A DNA stretch of 64,000 bases, from assembly GCF_001673365.1 (NCBI RefSeq), contig NZ_LZLS01000099.1, positions 1 through 64,000 on the forward strand, read 5' to 3'. How positions within the stretch are numbered: position 1 is the stretch's first letter; each line of letters begins with the position of its first letter. Below are positions 1 through 11,785 of the stretch, piece by piece. Made by a program: the position numbers and the translations under genes. Under the pieces are notes generated by a model. That model saw only the letters and a list, made by a program, of their open reading frames with translations. It searched no databases and was not told the DNA's origin. Source of the stretch: Mycobacterium asiaticum. Its GTDB lineage: Bacteria > Actinomycetota > Actinomycetes > Mycobacteriales > Mycobacteriaceae.

Positions 1-333
1 CGGGTCCTGAAGTTGCCTCCCGGCGCGACGACCCCCATCGAGCTCCCGTTCGGTGAATTGGGGGCCGAGGGGGTGGCGGTGGATGCGGCGGGCAATGTGT
101 ATGTGGCCGATGCTCATGCACCCGCGCTGTGGAAGTGGACGCCGGGGGCGCGCGGCCCGGCGCTGATGCCGTTCGGGCACCTGAGCCGGCCCATTGCCGT
201 GGCGCTGGGCAAAGACGGCAGCATCTACGTAGTGGACGAATTCCTGAATCAGGTGCTCAAGCTGCCGCCCAATTCGTCCAGCACCACTCAGCTGATGCCC
301 ACCACCGCGCTCAACGCGCCGGCGGGTGTGGCC
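1..333 (+). pseudogene. NHL beta-propeller repeat fragment (PknD-sensor-like), cut at both ends
   Basis: Reading frame 1 is open from the first base and encodes successive NHL blades with the signatures GVAVDAAGNVYVAD, ALGKDGSIYVVD and LKLPPN, as in the extracellular sensor propeller of PknD-type kinases. The blade pattern breaks after NAPAGVA near base 333, where the next residues should be a VD-x-GNVYV strand. The frame stays open to base 639 only by reading antisense through the kinase gene on the other strand. The 5' part lies outside the window. This looks like the internal part of a propeller gene that has lost its 3' end. It may belong to the same original gene as the kinase facing it. 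Homology is firm; the pseudogene status is inferred. Confidence 0.7.
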
Positions 334-1195
334 AGGTGGTCGTCCACTCGCGGGTGGTGGCGGCGGGGCCCAGCGCACGTTGGGCGGCGGTGGCCAATTC
401 GCCGGCGGTCGAGTAGCGCTCGTCGGGGTTCTTGGCCATGCCCCGCGCGACGACCTCGTCGAATGCAACCGGAATACCCGCCCGCTGCTGGCTGGGCCGC
501 GGAATCGGGGCGGTCAGGTGTGCGGTCATCAGTGCGGAGATATTGCGGTGCTCGTCATATGGCGGGGAGCCGGTCAAAAGTTCGTACAGGACGCAGGCCA
601 ACGCATAGACGTCGCAGCGGTGGTCCACCACTGGATTGATCGAAAGACGTTCCGGCGCAACGTAATCAAACGTTCCAACAGCCTTGCCGGTGCCGGTGAG
701 CCGGGCATCGCCCGCTGCGCTGGCCAGCCCGAAATCCACCAGGCTGACAAAATCCTCCCCGGACAGCAGGATGTTGGCGGGTTTTACGTCGCGGTGCAAC
801 ACCGTTTCGGCGTGCGCGGCATCCAATGCGGCGGCGGTCTGGCGGATCACGTTCACCGCGCGCACCGGATCCAACGGCCCGTCGCGTTTGAGTACCGTCT
901 CCAAGTCCACGCCGCGGACCAGGCGCATGTCGATGTAGACCTGCCCGTCGATCTCACCGCAACTGTGAATCGGCAGCACGTGTGGTTCGCGAAGCCGGCC
1001 GGCGGTGTGGGCCTCGCGGAACAGCCGTTCGCGGAACACGGAATCCTGGGAGAACGTGCCGCTGAGCAGCTTCAGCGCGACCGTGCGGTGCATGTCGGTG
1101 TCCTCGGCCTCGTACACCTCGCCGTACCCGCCGCTGCCCAGGAGTCGGATCAGCCGATAGGGCCCGAACTGCGAGCCAGCCCGATCCTCGACCAC
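311..1195 (-). CDS. PknD-like Ser/Thr protein kinase, kinase domain only (truncated)
   Basis: This is a Hanks-type kinase of about 294 residues. It shows the glycine loop GSGGYG, the lysine of VALKLL (about residue 42), HRDVKPAN with catalytic Asp about 136, the DFG motif in SLVDFGLA about 154, and the APE motif as APERL. The closest family remembered is M. tuberculosis PknD (GSQFGPY start, MAKNPDERY end of domain). PknD continues into a transmembrane helix and an NHL sensor; here the protein stops about 20 residues after the domain, with no membrane segment. The GTG at 1195 is preferred over an ATG at 1273 because a strong GGAGGGAGG Shine-Dalgarno lies just upstream and it matches PknD starts. 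The 3' end overlaps the NHL fragment on the plus strand. It could be an active soluble kinase or a broken gene. Confidence 0.8.
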   Translation of the reverse strand: MVEDRAGSQFGPYRLIRLLGSGGYGEVYEAEDTDMHRTVALKLLSGTFSQDSVFRERLFREAHTAGRLREPHVLPIHSCGEIDGQVYIDMRLVRGVDLETVLKRDGPLDPVRAVNVIRQTAAALDAAHAETVLHRDVKPANILLSGEDFVSLVDFGLASAAGDARLTGTGKAVGTFDYVAPERLSINPVVDHRCDVYALACVLYELLTGSPPYDEHRNISALMTAHLTAPIPRPSQQRAGIPVAFDEVVARGMAKNPDERYSTAGELATAAQRALGPAATTREWTTTWPHPPAR

Positions 1196-1278
1196 CGAAC
1201 CTCCCTCCGCTTCGTCGCCGAGCGTATCGCGACCGGGGAAAATCGCGTCGGGGATCGCGGTGGCACTCCGCACGCGAT

Positions 1279-1284
1279 TAGGCT
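1279..1284 (+). promoter_or_regulatory. Putative -10 box (TAGGCT) of the SRPBCC gene
   Basis: The TANNNT hexamer ends 6 nt before the ATG at 1291, the spacing expected for a leaderless transcript. No Shine-Dalgarno is visible before that ATG. Confidence 0.45.
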
Positions 1285-1290
1285 CGCCCG

Positions 1291-1728
1291 ATGGCTTCTG
1301 TTGACCTGACCCTGGATGTACCGATGACCCCGCAAGACATGTGGGATCACGTGTCGGACCTGTCGACGCTGGGCGATTGGCTGGTGTTGCACGAGGGCTG
1401 GCGCAGCGATCTGCCCGACGTCGACGACATCGCCGAAGGTACCCAGATCGTGGGTGTCGCGCGCTCCAAGGGACTACGTAACCGGGTGACCTGGACGATC
1501 ACCAAGTGGGACCCGCCGCACGAGGTCGCGATGTCGGGGGATGGCAAAGGCGGAGCAAAGTACAAAGTCACGCTGACCGTAACGCCGGCCCAGGACGCGG
1601 CCACCCTCGGTCTGTCCGTTGAGCTGGGCGGGCGGGCCTTTTTCGGTCCGATCGGGTCCGCTGCGGCCCGCGCGGCCAAGGGCGACGTGCAAAAGTCGCT
1701 CGACCAGTTCGTCGAGTTGTACGGCTAA
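1291..1728 (+). CDS. SRPBCC / polyketide-cyclase-like protein (Rv1546 homologue)
   Basis: A 145-residue soluble protein. The N-terminus ([20 protein letters not shown]) and the C-terminal helix ([14 protein letters not shown]) are typical of the START/SRPBCC hydrophobic-pocket fold, which binds or transports lipophilic ligands; the ligand is unknown. No signal peptide. It corresponds in sequence and position to Rv1546, just upstream of dnaE1. It is divergent from the kinase gene. A 62-bp gap separates it from dnaE1, which appears to have its own -10 box. Confidence 0.85.
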   Translation: MASVDLTLDVPMTPQDMWDHVSDLSTLGDWLVLHEGWRSDLPDVDDIAEGTQIVGVARSKGLRNRVTWTITKWDPPHEVAMSGDGKGGAKYKVTLTVTPAQDAATLGLSVELGGRAFFGPIGSAAARAAKGDVQKSLDQFVELYG

Positions 1729-1781
1729 AACACGTCACGACACGACTCACGACACGCCGGTGGTGTGTCAGTGGGCGGTCA

Positions 1782-1787
1782 TAGACT
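1782..1787 (+). promoter_or_regulatory. Putative -10 box (TAGACT) of dnaE1
   Basis: The TANNNT box ends 3 nt before the GTG at 1791 and 9 nt before the ATG at 1797. The start codon of dnaE1 is therefore uncertain between the two; transcription from this box would favour the ATG at 1797. Confidence 0.35.
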
Positions 1788-1790
1788 GGC

Positions 1791-5330
<3,540 letters not shown>

Positions 5331-5833
5331 GCCTCGTTTCGCCGAGTGTGAAGCCAGCTTCGCATCAGAGGCGCAGGCTGGGCAGGGAAATCCAAGAGAG
5401 GTCGAGGCCCGCGTCTAACGTCCGCAGCGGACGGTCGTGTCACCAACCAATGGCTACCCACGTGCTGCCTGCATCAAAAGCGCTACATCGATCCGAGGCA
5501 AGAGACGGCAGTGGCAGTTCGGATCGGCTAGCGCCGCTGCTGGTCCTAGTCGGCATCGTAAAGTTGCTGCAGCTCTTGGAATTCGAGGGCATGGCGCGCT
5601 TTGCGGATGTAGGAGTGCAAAGCTCGCCACCGATACGCCGAACGTCAAGCCAGCGTGACGCTCGCACCGGAACGCAACTCCTGCGTGACGTTCGCGATGC
5701 CGCAGACGCCTACCGATTGACACGCCGCGGACGCGTCGGCCGCCGCCCGTCGACCGCCGCCGGAACAAAGGCGCCACCGGCGCAATCCGCGGTCGTCCAC
5801 TATTCGCTGGCGCGCGGACGTACGCTCAGCGTT
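5331..5833. other. Intergenic region without a supported gene
   Basis: This 503-bp stretch sits where M. tuberculosis has PPE21. Both-strand reading finds no PPE N-terminus. It holds a GAGTGTGAAGC motif near 5346, like the units of the repeat array at 50.0 kb. On the minus strand at about 5564-5640 there is a short protein-like tail ending in ALEFQELQQLYDAD before a stop; an in-frame stop just upstream shows it is at most a remnant. The fadD11 promoter is at the right end. Confidence 0.5.
5821..5826 (+). promoter_or_regulatory. Putative -10 box (TACGCT) of fadD11
   Basis: TANNNT ending 7 nt before the ATG at 5834, leaderless spacing; no Shine-Dalgarno is visible. Confidence 0.45.
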
Positions 5834-7651
5834 ATGACCGCGCCCCCAACCACCCTGTGCGAAGCATTTCAGCGCACCGCTTCCATCGATCCGGACGCGG
5901 TGGCGCTGCGAACACCGGGCGACGCCCAGACCCTCACCTGGCGCGAATACGCCGACCAGGTCCGCAAGGTGGCAGCCGGCCTGGCCGGTCTTGGGGTCAA
6001 GCGCGGTGACACCGTATCGCTGATGATGACCAATCGGGTGGAGTTCTACCCACTCGAGGTGGGCGCGCAACACGTTGGCGCCACGTCGTTTTCGGTGTAC
6101 AACACCCTGCCTGCCGAGCAACTGACCTACGTCTTCGACAACGCCGGCACCAAAGTGGTGATGTGCGAGGAACAGTACGTGGACCGGATCCGCGCCAGCG
6201 GCGCACCGCTCGAGCACATCGTCTGCATCGACGGTCGGCCCGAGGGTACCTTGTCGGTCGATGACCTCTACGCGGCCGCACCTGCCAACTTCGATTTCGA
6301 ATCGACTTGGCGCGCAGTGCAACCCGACGACATCGTCACCCTGATCTACACCTCCGGCACTACCGGCAATCCCAAGGGCGTGGAGATGACCCACGCCAAC
6401 CTGCTATTCGAGGGGCACGGTCTGGACGACGTCTTGGGCGTGGAGTTCGGCGACCGCGGCACGTCGTTTTTGCCCACGGCGCACATCGCCGACCGGATGT
6501 GCTGCCTGTACAGCCAGGAGATGTTCGGCACGCAGATCACGACGGTCTCCGATCCGAGGGCGATCGTCGGTGCGCTGCCTGACGTGCGGCCGACCGTCTG
6601 GGGCGCGGTGCCGCGGGTATGGGAAAAGCTCAAGGCCGGAATCGAATTCACCGTCGCCAACGAACCGGACGAGATGAAGCGGGCGGCGTTGCAGTGGGCG
6701 ATGTCGGTGGCCGACCAGCGCGCCAAGGCGTTGCTCGCCGGTGAGTCGATGTCGGGTGAGCTCGCCGCCGAATGGGACAAGGCCGACGAACTGGTGCTCT
6801 CGAAGCTGCGCGAGAAGCTCGGCTTCGGTGAACTGCGCTGGGCGGTCTCCGGAGCGGCCCCGATACCGAAGGAAACCCTGGCATTCTTCACCGGCATCGG
6901 CATACCGATCGCCGAATTGTGGGGGATGTCCGAGCTCAGCTGCGCCGCCACGGTGAGCCATCCGCGGGATGCGCGGCTGGGCACAGTCGGCAAATTGCTG
7001 CCCGGCCTGGAAGGAAAGATCGCCGACGACGGCGAGTACCTGGTCCGTGGGCCACTGGTGATGAAGGGCTACCGCAAGGAACCGGCCAAGACCGCCGAGG
7101 CGATCGACGCCGATGGCTGGCTGCACACCGGCGACATCCTTGAGATCGACGACGACGGGTATCTGCGGGTGGTGGACCGCAAAAAGGAGTTGATCATCAA
7201 CGCGGGCGGAAAGAACATGTCGCCGGCCAACATTGAGAACACCATCGTGGCGGCTTGCCCGGTGGTAGGCGTGATGATCGCCATCGGCGACGGGCGGCCA
7301 TACAACACCGCGCTGCTGGTGTTCGACGCCGACTCGGTGGGCCCGTACGCCGCCCAGCGGGGCCTGGACCCCTCACCGGAAGCCCTCGCGTCCGACCCGG
7401 AAGTAATCGCCCAGATCGCCGCGGGCGTCGCTGCGGGAAACGACAAGCTGTCGCGGGTCGAGCAGATCAAGCGGTTCCGTATCCTGCCCTCCCTGTGGGA
7501 GCCCGGCGGCGACGAGATCACGCTGACGATGAAGCTCAAGCGCAAACCGATCCACGCCAAGTACCGCGCGGAGATCGAGGAGCTGTACGCCAGCGAGCCG
7601 GGATCCGACGTCCATGAACCCGCCGCCGCGCCGGCGGCCCAACCAGCCTGA
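5834..7651 (+). CDS. fadD11: Long-chain fatty-acyl-CoA/AMP ligase, intact
   Basis: A 605-residue ANL-superfamily adenylating enzyme that activates fatty acids with ATP to acyl-AMP and then normally to acyl-CoA. The P-loop signature YTSGTTGNPKGVEMTH is at about residues 175-190, followed by ELWGMSE (A5-type) and DGWLHTGDI...VVDRKKELII. The C-terminal catalytic Lys lies in TLTMKLKRKPI. In M. tuberculosis H37Rv this locus is split into fadD11.1 and fadD11; here one continuous frame covers both. The ATG at 5834 follows a leaderless-type -10 box; the frame is open further upstream but that part looks non-coding. plsB1 follows after 5 nt, suggesting coupled acyl activation and transfer to glycerol-3-phosphate. 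Confidence 0.93.
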   Translation: MTAPPTTLCEAFQRTASIDPDAVALRTPGDAQTLTWREYADQVRKVAAGLAGLGVKRGDTVSLMMTNRVEFYPLEVGAQHVGATSFSVYNTLPAEQLTYVFDNAGTKVVMCEEQYVDRIRASGAPLEHIVCIDGRPEGTLSVDDLYAAAPANFDFESTWRAVQPDDIVTLIYTSGTTGNPKGVEMTHANLLFEGHGLDDVLGVEFGDRGTSFLPTAHIADRMCCLYSQEMFGTQITTVSDPRAIVGALPDVRPTVWGAVPRVWEKLKAGIEFTVANEPDEMKRAALQWAMSVADQRAKALLAGESMSGELAAEWDKADELVLSKLREKLGFGELRWAVSGAAPIPKETLAFFTGIGIPIAELWGMSELSCAATVSHPRDARLGTVGKLLPGLEGKIADDGEYLVRGPLVMKGYRKEPAKTAEAIDADGWLHTGDILEIDDDGYLRVVDRKKELIINAGGKNMSPANIENTIVAACPVVGVMIAIGDGRPYNTALLVFDADSVGPYAAQRGLDPSPEALASDPEVIAQIAAGVAAGNDKLSRVEQIKRFRILPSLWEPGGDEITLTMKLKRKPIHAKYRAEIEELYASEPGSDVHEPAAAPAAQPA

Positions 7652-7656
7652 CGGGG

Positions 7657-9561
7657 GTGACGGTGACTGCACGAGAGGTCGGCAGCAGCGGTTTACGAAA
7701 GCTACTGCAGCGCACCGGAATTGTCGAGGAAGCCACGACCGCGTTGGCGACCGACCCAGAGGCGGTCACCCAGCTGCTGGATGCCGACTGGTTCGGTGAA
7801 CGACTGGAGGCGCTGGCCGGTGAACTCGGCCGGGATCCCGAAAGTGTGCGGGTGGAGGCCGCCGGTTACCTACGTGAGGTGGCGGCATCGCTGGACGAGC
7901 GCGCGGTGCAGGCGTGGCGCGGGTTCAGCCGGTGGCTGATGCGGGCCTACGACGTGCTGGTCGACGAGGACCAGATCGCCCAGCTGCGCGCCCTGGACCG
8001 CAAGGCGACGCTCGCTTTCGCGTTCTCGCACCGGTCCTACCTGGACGGCATGCTGCTACCAGAGGAAATCGCTGCCAACCGGCTGTCGGCGGCGTACACG
8101 TTCGGCGGGGCCAACCTGAACTTCTTCCCGATGGGTGGTCTGGCCAAGCGCACCGGAACCATTTTCATCCGTCGCCAGACCAAAGACATCCCGATCTACC
8201 GGTTCGTGCTGCGCGCCTACACCGCGCAACTGGTGCAGAACCACGCGAACTTGACCTGGTCGATCGAGGGCGGCCGCACCCGCACCGGCAAACTCCGGCC
8301 GCCGGTATTCGGAATTCTGCGTTACCTCACCGACGCGGTCGACGAGATCGACGGTCCCGAAGTCTATTTGGTGCCGACGTCGATTGTTTATGACCAGCTG
8401 CACGAAGTGGAGGCGATGACCACCGAGGCGTACGGGGCGACGAAGCGGCCGGAGGACTTCCGGTTCCTGGTACGACTGTCCCGCCAACAAGGTGAACGAC
8501 TGGGCCGCGCCTACCTCGACTTCGGCGAGCCGCTGCCGTTGCGTAAGCGTCTTGAGGAATTGCGCGCGGACCCGTCGGGCACCGAGACCGTTGTGGAACG
8601 CATCGCGTTGGACGTCGAGCACCGGATCAACCGCGCCACGCCGGTTACGCCGACCGCGGTGGTGAGTCTGGCGCTGCTGGGTGCCGACCGCTCGCTGTCC
8701 ATCAGCGAGGTGCTGGCGACCGTGCGCCCACTGGCCAGTTACATCGCTGCCCGCAACTGGGCGGTGGCCGGAGCCGCCGACCTGACAAACAAGTCGACGA
8801 TCCGCTGGACCCTGCACCAGATGGTCGACTCCGGTGTGGTGAGCGTCTACGACGCCGGCACCGAAGCGGTGTGGGGAATCGGTGCCGACCAACACCTTGT
8901 TGCAGCGTTCTACCGCAACACCGCCATCCACATCATGGTCGACCGGGCCATCGCCGAGATGGCGTTGTTGGCGGCATCAGAAAACGCGGCCGATGGGACA
9001 GTGTCGCCGGCCGCCGTACGTGACGAGGCGCTCAGCTTGCGTGAGCTGCTGAAGTTCGAGTTTCTGTTCTCCGCCCGCGCACAGTTCGAGATGGAACTGG
9101 CCGACGAGGTGCGCCTGATCGGTCCGGTGGAAGACATCACCAAGGCGGTCAGCGCCACCGAGGTACGGGAGCTACTCGAGTCAGCCGATCTGCTGCTGGC
9201 GCATCTGGTGTTGCGTCCCTTCCTCGACGCCTACCACCTTGTTGCCGATCGGCTGGCCGCCCTCCAAGACGAGTCGCTGGACGAGGAACTGTTCCTCAAC
9301 GAGTGTCTCCAAGTGGGCAAGCAGTGGGAACTGCAGCGCAGGATCGCCAACGCGGAGTCGCGTTCGATGGAGCTGTTCAAGACAGCGCTCCGGCTGGCCC
9401 GGCATCGCGAACTGGTCGACAGCCCGGAGCAGGCGGACATTGCCAAGCGACGTCAGGAGTTCGCCGACGAGATCGCGACCGCCACCCGACGCGTCAACTG
9501 CATCGCGGAGCTGGCCCGCACGGCGGCTGCCCGTCAGGTCACCCGCGCTGCAACGCCTTGA
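7657..9561 (+). CDS. plsB1: Glycerol-3-phosphate acyltransferase
   Basis: About 634 residues (632 from the GTG at 7663, which matches the M. tuberculosis start MTAREVG). It catalyses sn-1 acylation of glycerol-3-phosphate, the first step to phospholipids and triacylglycerol, at the cytoplasmic membrane. Motif I is HRSYLDG, with HxxxxD catalytic residues, at about residue 125. The substrate-binding blocks [26 protein letters not shown] and [10 protein letters not shown] follow. It is directly downstream of fadD11 and probably cotranscribed. M. tuberculosis has frdABCD next; here a small convergent membrane gene overlaps the 3' end by 23 bp. Confidence 0.93.
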   Translation: MTVTAREVGSSGLRKLLQRTGIVEEATTALATDPEAVTQLLDADWFGERLEALAGELGRDPESVRVEAAGYLREVAASLDERAVQAWRGFSRWLMRAYDVLVDEDQIAQLRALDRKATLAFAFSHRSYLDGMLLPEEIAANRLSAAYTFGGANLNFFPMGGLAKRTGTIFIRRQTKDIPIYRFVLRAYTAQLVQNHANLTWSIEGGRTRTGKLRPPVFGILRYLTDAVDEIDGPEVYLVPTSIVYDQLHEVEAMTTEAYGATKRPEDFRFLVRLSRQQGERLGRAYLDFGEPLPLRKRLEELRADPSGTETVVERIALDVEHRINRATPVTPTAVVSLALLGADRSLSISEVLATVRPLASYIAARNWAVAGAADLTNKSTIRWTLHQMVDSGVVSVYDAGTEAVWGIGADQHLVAAFYRNTAIHIMVDRAIAEMALLAASENAADGTVSPAAVRDEALSLRELLKFEFLFSARAQFEMELADEVRLIGPVEDITKAVSATEVRELLESADLLLAHLVLRPFLDAYHLVADRLAALQDESLDEELFLNECLQVGKQWELQRRIANAESRSMELFKTALRLARHRELVDSPEQADIAKRRQEFADEIATATRRVNCIAELARTAAARQVTRAATP

Positions 9562-9742
9562 GAACCAGGCCGACGGTTACCGCCACCGCGGTGGCACCCA
9601 GGACAGCCGTAGCGGCGCTGCCCGTCAGCGCGCCAATGAGCACCAACGCGGCCACACCGACGATCAGCGCGAACAGCTTGTACCGCGGCCATGGAACACC
9701 TGCGACGAGCACATCGGTGCTGTTGATGACGGGCTGGGACAT
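9539..9742 (-). CDS. Small two-helix membrane protein of unknown function
   Basis: 67 residues starting [12 protein letters not shown]. After a short polar N-terminus ending PWPRYK there are two hydrophobic helices, about residues 22-38 and 44-63, separated by GALTG, with a basic end (LKALQRG). The start at 9742 is chosen because it begins at a plausible polar N-terminus; an ATG at 9763 is possible. Its 3' end overlaps plsB1 tail-to-tail. It is divergent from the nitroreductase gene, with a palindrome between the two. No family recognised; codon use fits a real gene. Confidence 0.55.
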   Translation of the reverse strand: MSQPVINSTDVLVAGVPWPRYKLFALIVGVAALVLIGALTGSAATAVLGATAVAVTVGLVLKALQRG

Positions 9743-9778
9743 AGGATTCAGCAAACCCAGCACTTGAATTTACGGGTA

Positions 9779-9793
9779 ATCGAAACATTCGAT
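9779..9793. promoter_or_regulatory. Perfect palindrome, operator candidate
   Basis: ATCGAA-aca-TTCGAT, two 6-bp arms around 3 nt, lies between the divergent small membrane gene and the Ddn-like gene. It falls near the -35 position relative to the -10 box at 9811. The binding regulator is unknown. Confidence 0.4.
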
Positions 9794-9810
9794 GCGGTTA
9801 TGCTGCGGCA

Positions 9811-9816
9811 TACAGT
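9811..9816 (+). promoter_or_regulatory. Putative -10 box (TACAGT) of the Ddn-like gene
   Basis: TANNNT ending 7 nt before the ATG at 9824; leaderless spacing. Confidence 0.5.
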
Positions 9817-9823
9817 GGTTGAC

Positions 9824-10261
9824 ATGCCGTTAGAAGGTGAATACGCACCCAGCCCGTGGGATTGGGCCCGTGAGCAAGCCGACAAGTACGTGGAATCCGG
9901 TGGCGCCGATGCCGCGGACATGAAAGGAAAGCCCATTATCGTGCTGAGCACGGTGGGCGCCAAAACCGGCAAGATCCGCCGAACCCCGCTGATGCGCGTC
10001 GAGCACGACGGCCAATACGCCGTCGTCGCCTCGTTGGGCGGGGCACCGAAAAACCCGGTCTGGTACTACAACATCGTCAAGAATCCTCGAGTCGAGTTGC
10101 AGGACGGCGCCGTGACCCGCGACTACGACGCACGCGAGGTGTTCGGTGACGAAAAAGCCACCTGGTGGGAGCGGGCCGTGCAGGCTTGGCCCGATTACGC
10201 GGACTATCAGACCAAGACCGACCGTCAGATTCCGGTCTTCGTCCTGACACCGGTGAGCTGA
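9824..10261 (+). CDS. Deazaflavin (F420)-dependent nitroreductase family protein (Rv1558 homologue)
   Basis: 145 residues with the Ddn-family core: [50 protein letters not shown] and a C-terminal [11 protein letters not shown]. Members form a split beta-barrel that binds F420H2 and reduces quinones or nitro compounds; Ddn itself activates pretomanid. Near-identical blocks to Rv1558 support orthology. The ATG at 9824 is chosen from Rv1558 and the -10 box spacing; the frame is open far upstream but overlaps plsB1. The substrate is not known. Confidence 0.88.
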   Translation: MPLEGEYAPSPWDWAREQADKYVESGGADAADMKGKPIIVLSTVGAKTGKIRRTPLMRVEHDGQYAVVASLGGAPKNPVWYYNIVKNPRVELQDGAVTRDYDAREVFGDEKATWWERAVQAWPDYADYQTKTDRQIPVFVLTPVS

Positions 10262-10295
10262 TCCGCCCACCGGGCTGGCATGGCACCATTGATCG

Positions 10296-11588
10296 GTGTC
10301 CGCCGAACTGAGCCAGAACCCCCGTGACCTGCCGCTGTCCGCGGCTGACATCGACGGGGCGGCCAAGCGAATTGCTCCGGTGGTCACGCCCACGCCACTG
10401 CAGTACAGCGACCGGTTGTCGGCGATCACCGGCGCGGAGGTCTACCTCAAGCGCGAAGACCTGCAGGTCGTGCGTTCCTACAAGCTTCGCGGCGCCTACA
10501 ACCTGCTGGTTCAGCTCTCCGACGAGGAGTTGGCTGCCGGTGTCGTCTGCTCTTCGGCGGGCAACCACGCGCAGGGGTTCGCGTTCGCCTGCCGCTCGCT
10601 GGGCGTGCGGGGCCGCGTCTATGTGCCGGCCAAGACGCCCAAGCAGAAGCGTGATCGCATCCGCTACCACGGCGGGGACTACATCGAGTTGATCGTCGGC
10701 GGGTCCACCTACGACTTGGCCGCGGCGGCCGCCCGCGACGATGTCGAACGTACCGGAGCCACTTTGGTGCCGCCGTACGACGACCTGCGCACCATGGCTG
10801 GCCAGGGCACCATCGCAGTCGAAATCCTGGAGGCTCTGGACGCTGAACCCAACCTGGTGGTGGTGCCCGTCGGCGGGGGCGGCTGCATCGCCGGCATCAC
10901 CAGCTACCTGGCCGAGCGGACCACGAATACCTCGGTGCTGGGGATCGAACCGGCCGGCGCCGCGGCGATGATGGCCGCGCTGGCCGCCGGCGAACCGGTG
11001 ACCCTGGACCACGTCGATCAGTTCGTCGACGGCGCCGCGGTGGCCCGGGCCGGCGCGCTGCCCTATGCCGCGTTGGCGGCTGCCGGCGACATGGTGTCCA
11101 TCACCGCGGTCGACGAGGGCGCGGTCTGCACCGCGATGCTCGACCTGTATCAGAACGAGGGCATCATCGCCGAACCGGCGGGCGCGCTATCCGTTGCCGG
11201 GTTGCTGGAAGCGTTGCCGGGGGAAGTCGAGCCCGGCTCCACGGTGGTGTGCCTGATCTCGGGTGGAAACAACGACGTATCCCGCTACGGCGAGGTGCTG
11301 GAGCGCTCCTTGGTGCACCTGGGCCTCAAGCACTACTTCCTGGTCGACTTTCCGCAGGAACCGGGGGCGCTGCGCCGCTTTCTGGACGCGGTGCTCGGCC
11401 CTAACGACGACATCACCTTGTTCGAGTACGTCAAGCGCAACAATCGCGAGACCGGCGAGGCGCTGGTCGGGGTCCAACTAGGGTCGGCGGCGGACTTGGA
11501 CGGATTGCTGGCGCGGATGCGGGCTACCGAGATTCACGCCGAGACTCTGCACCCAGGTTCCCCGGCTTACCGCTACCTGCTGCTTTAG
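10296..11588 (+). CDS. ilvA: Threonine dehydratase (deaminase)
   Basis: 430 residues, PLP-dependent. It converts threonine to 2-oxobutanoate and ammonia, the first committed step to isoleucine. The PLP lysine lies in SYKLRGAYN, the substrate loop is SSAGNHAQG, and the phosphate-binding glycines are PVGGGGC. A C-terminal regulatory ACT-like domain from about residue 335 (HYFLVDFPQEPGALRRF) suggests isoleucine feedback. The start is GTG. Orthologous in place to Rv1559, but the vapBC11 genes that follow in M. tuberculosis are absent. Confidence 0.95.
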   Translation: MSAELSQNPRDLPLSAADIDGAAKRIAPVVTPTPLQYSDRLSAITGAEVYLKREDLQVVRSYKLRGAYNLLVQLSDEELAAGVVCSSAGNHAQGFAFACRSLGVRGRVYVPAKTPKQKRDRIRYHGGDYIELIVGGSTYDLAAAAARDDVERTGATLVPPYDDLRTMAGQGTIAVEILEALDAEPNLVVVPVGGGGCIAGITSYLAERTTNTSVLGIEPAGAAAMMAALAAGEPVTLDHVDQFVDGAAVARAGALPYAALAAAGDMVSITAVDEGAVCTAMLDLYQNEGIIAEPAGALSVAGLLEALPGEVEPGSTVVCLISGGNNDVSRYGEVLERSLVHLGLKHYFLVDFPQEPGALRRFLDAVLGPNDDITLFEYVKRNNRETGEALVGVQLGSAADLDGLLARMRATEIHAETLHPGSPAYRYLLL

Positions 11589-11785
11589 GCCGGGCAGACG
11601 CAAGAGCACGACTGGACTCGATCACCTACAAAGTTGACGCACAACGAGCCTTCGAGCGGGTCCTCTTCTTCAGCGCCGGCGACTCGATCGACCCAAGAAC
11701 TATCACCAAGGTCCTGACACACCCGCTCTCACCGATGTCCTGAGACATCACATTCAACGCGCATCCAACGCGTGCGCAACGTGAT

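Noticed and set aside
326..1309. 327-codon plus-strand open frame
   Set aside because: It is antisense to a kinase domain with all catalytic motifs; its sequence has no recognisable domain.
5564..5640. Minus-strand peptide ending ALEFQELQQLYDAD
   Set aside because: Protein-like but only about 30 codons with an in-frame stop upstream and no identified family; recorded as a possible remnant only.
11589..11785. Possible insertion-sequence end (GATGTC-ctga-GACATC near 11733)
   Set aside because: A single short palindrome with no transposase, partner inverted repeat or target duplication; too weak to call.
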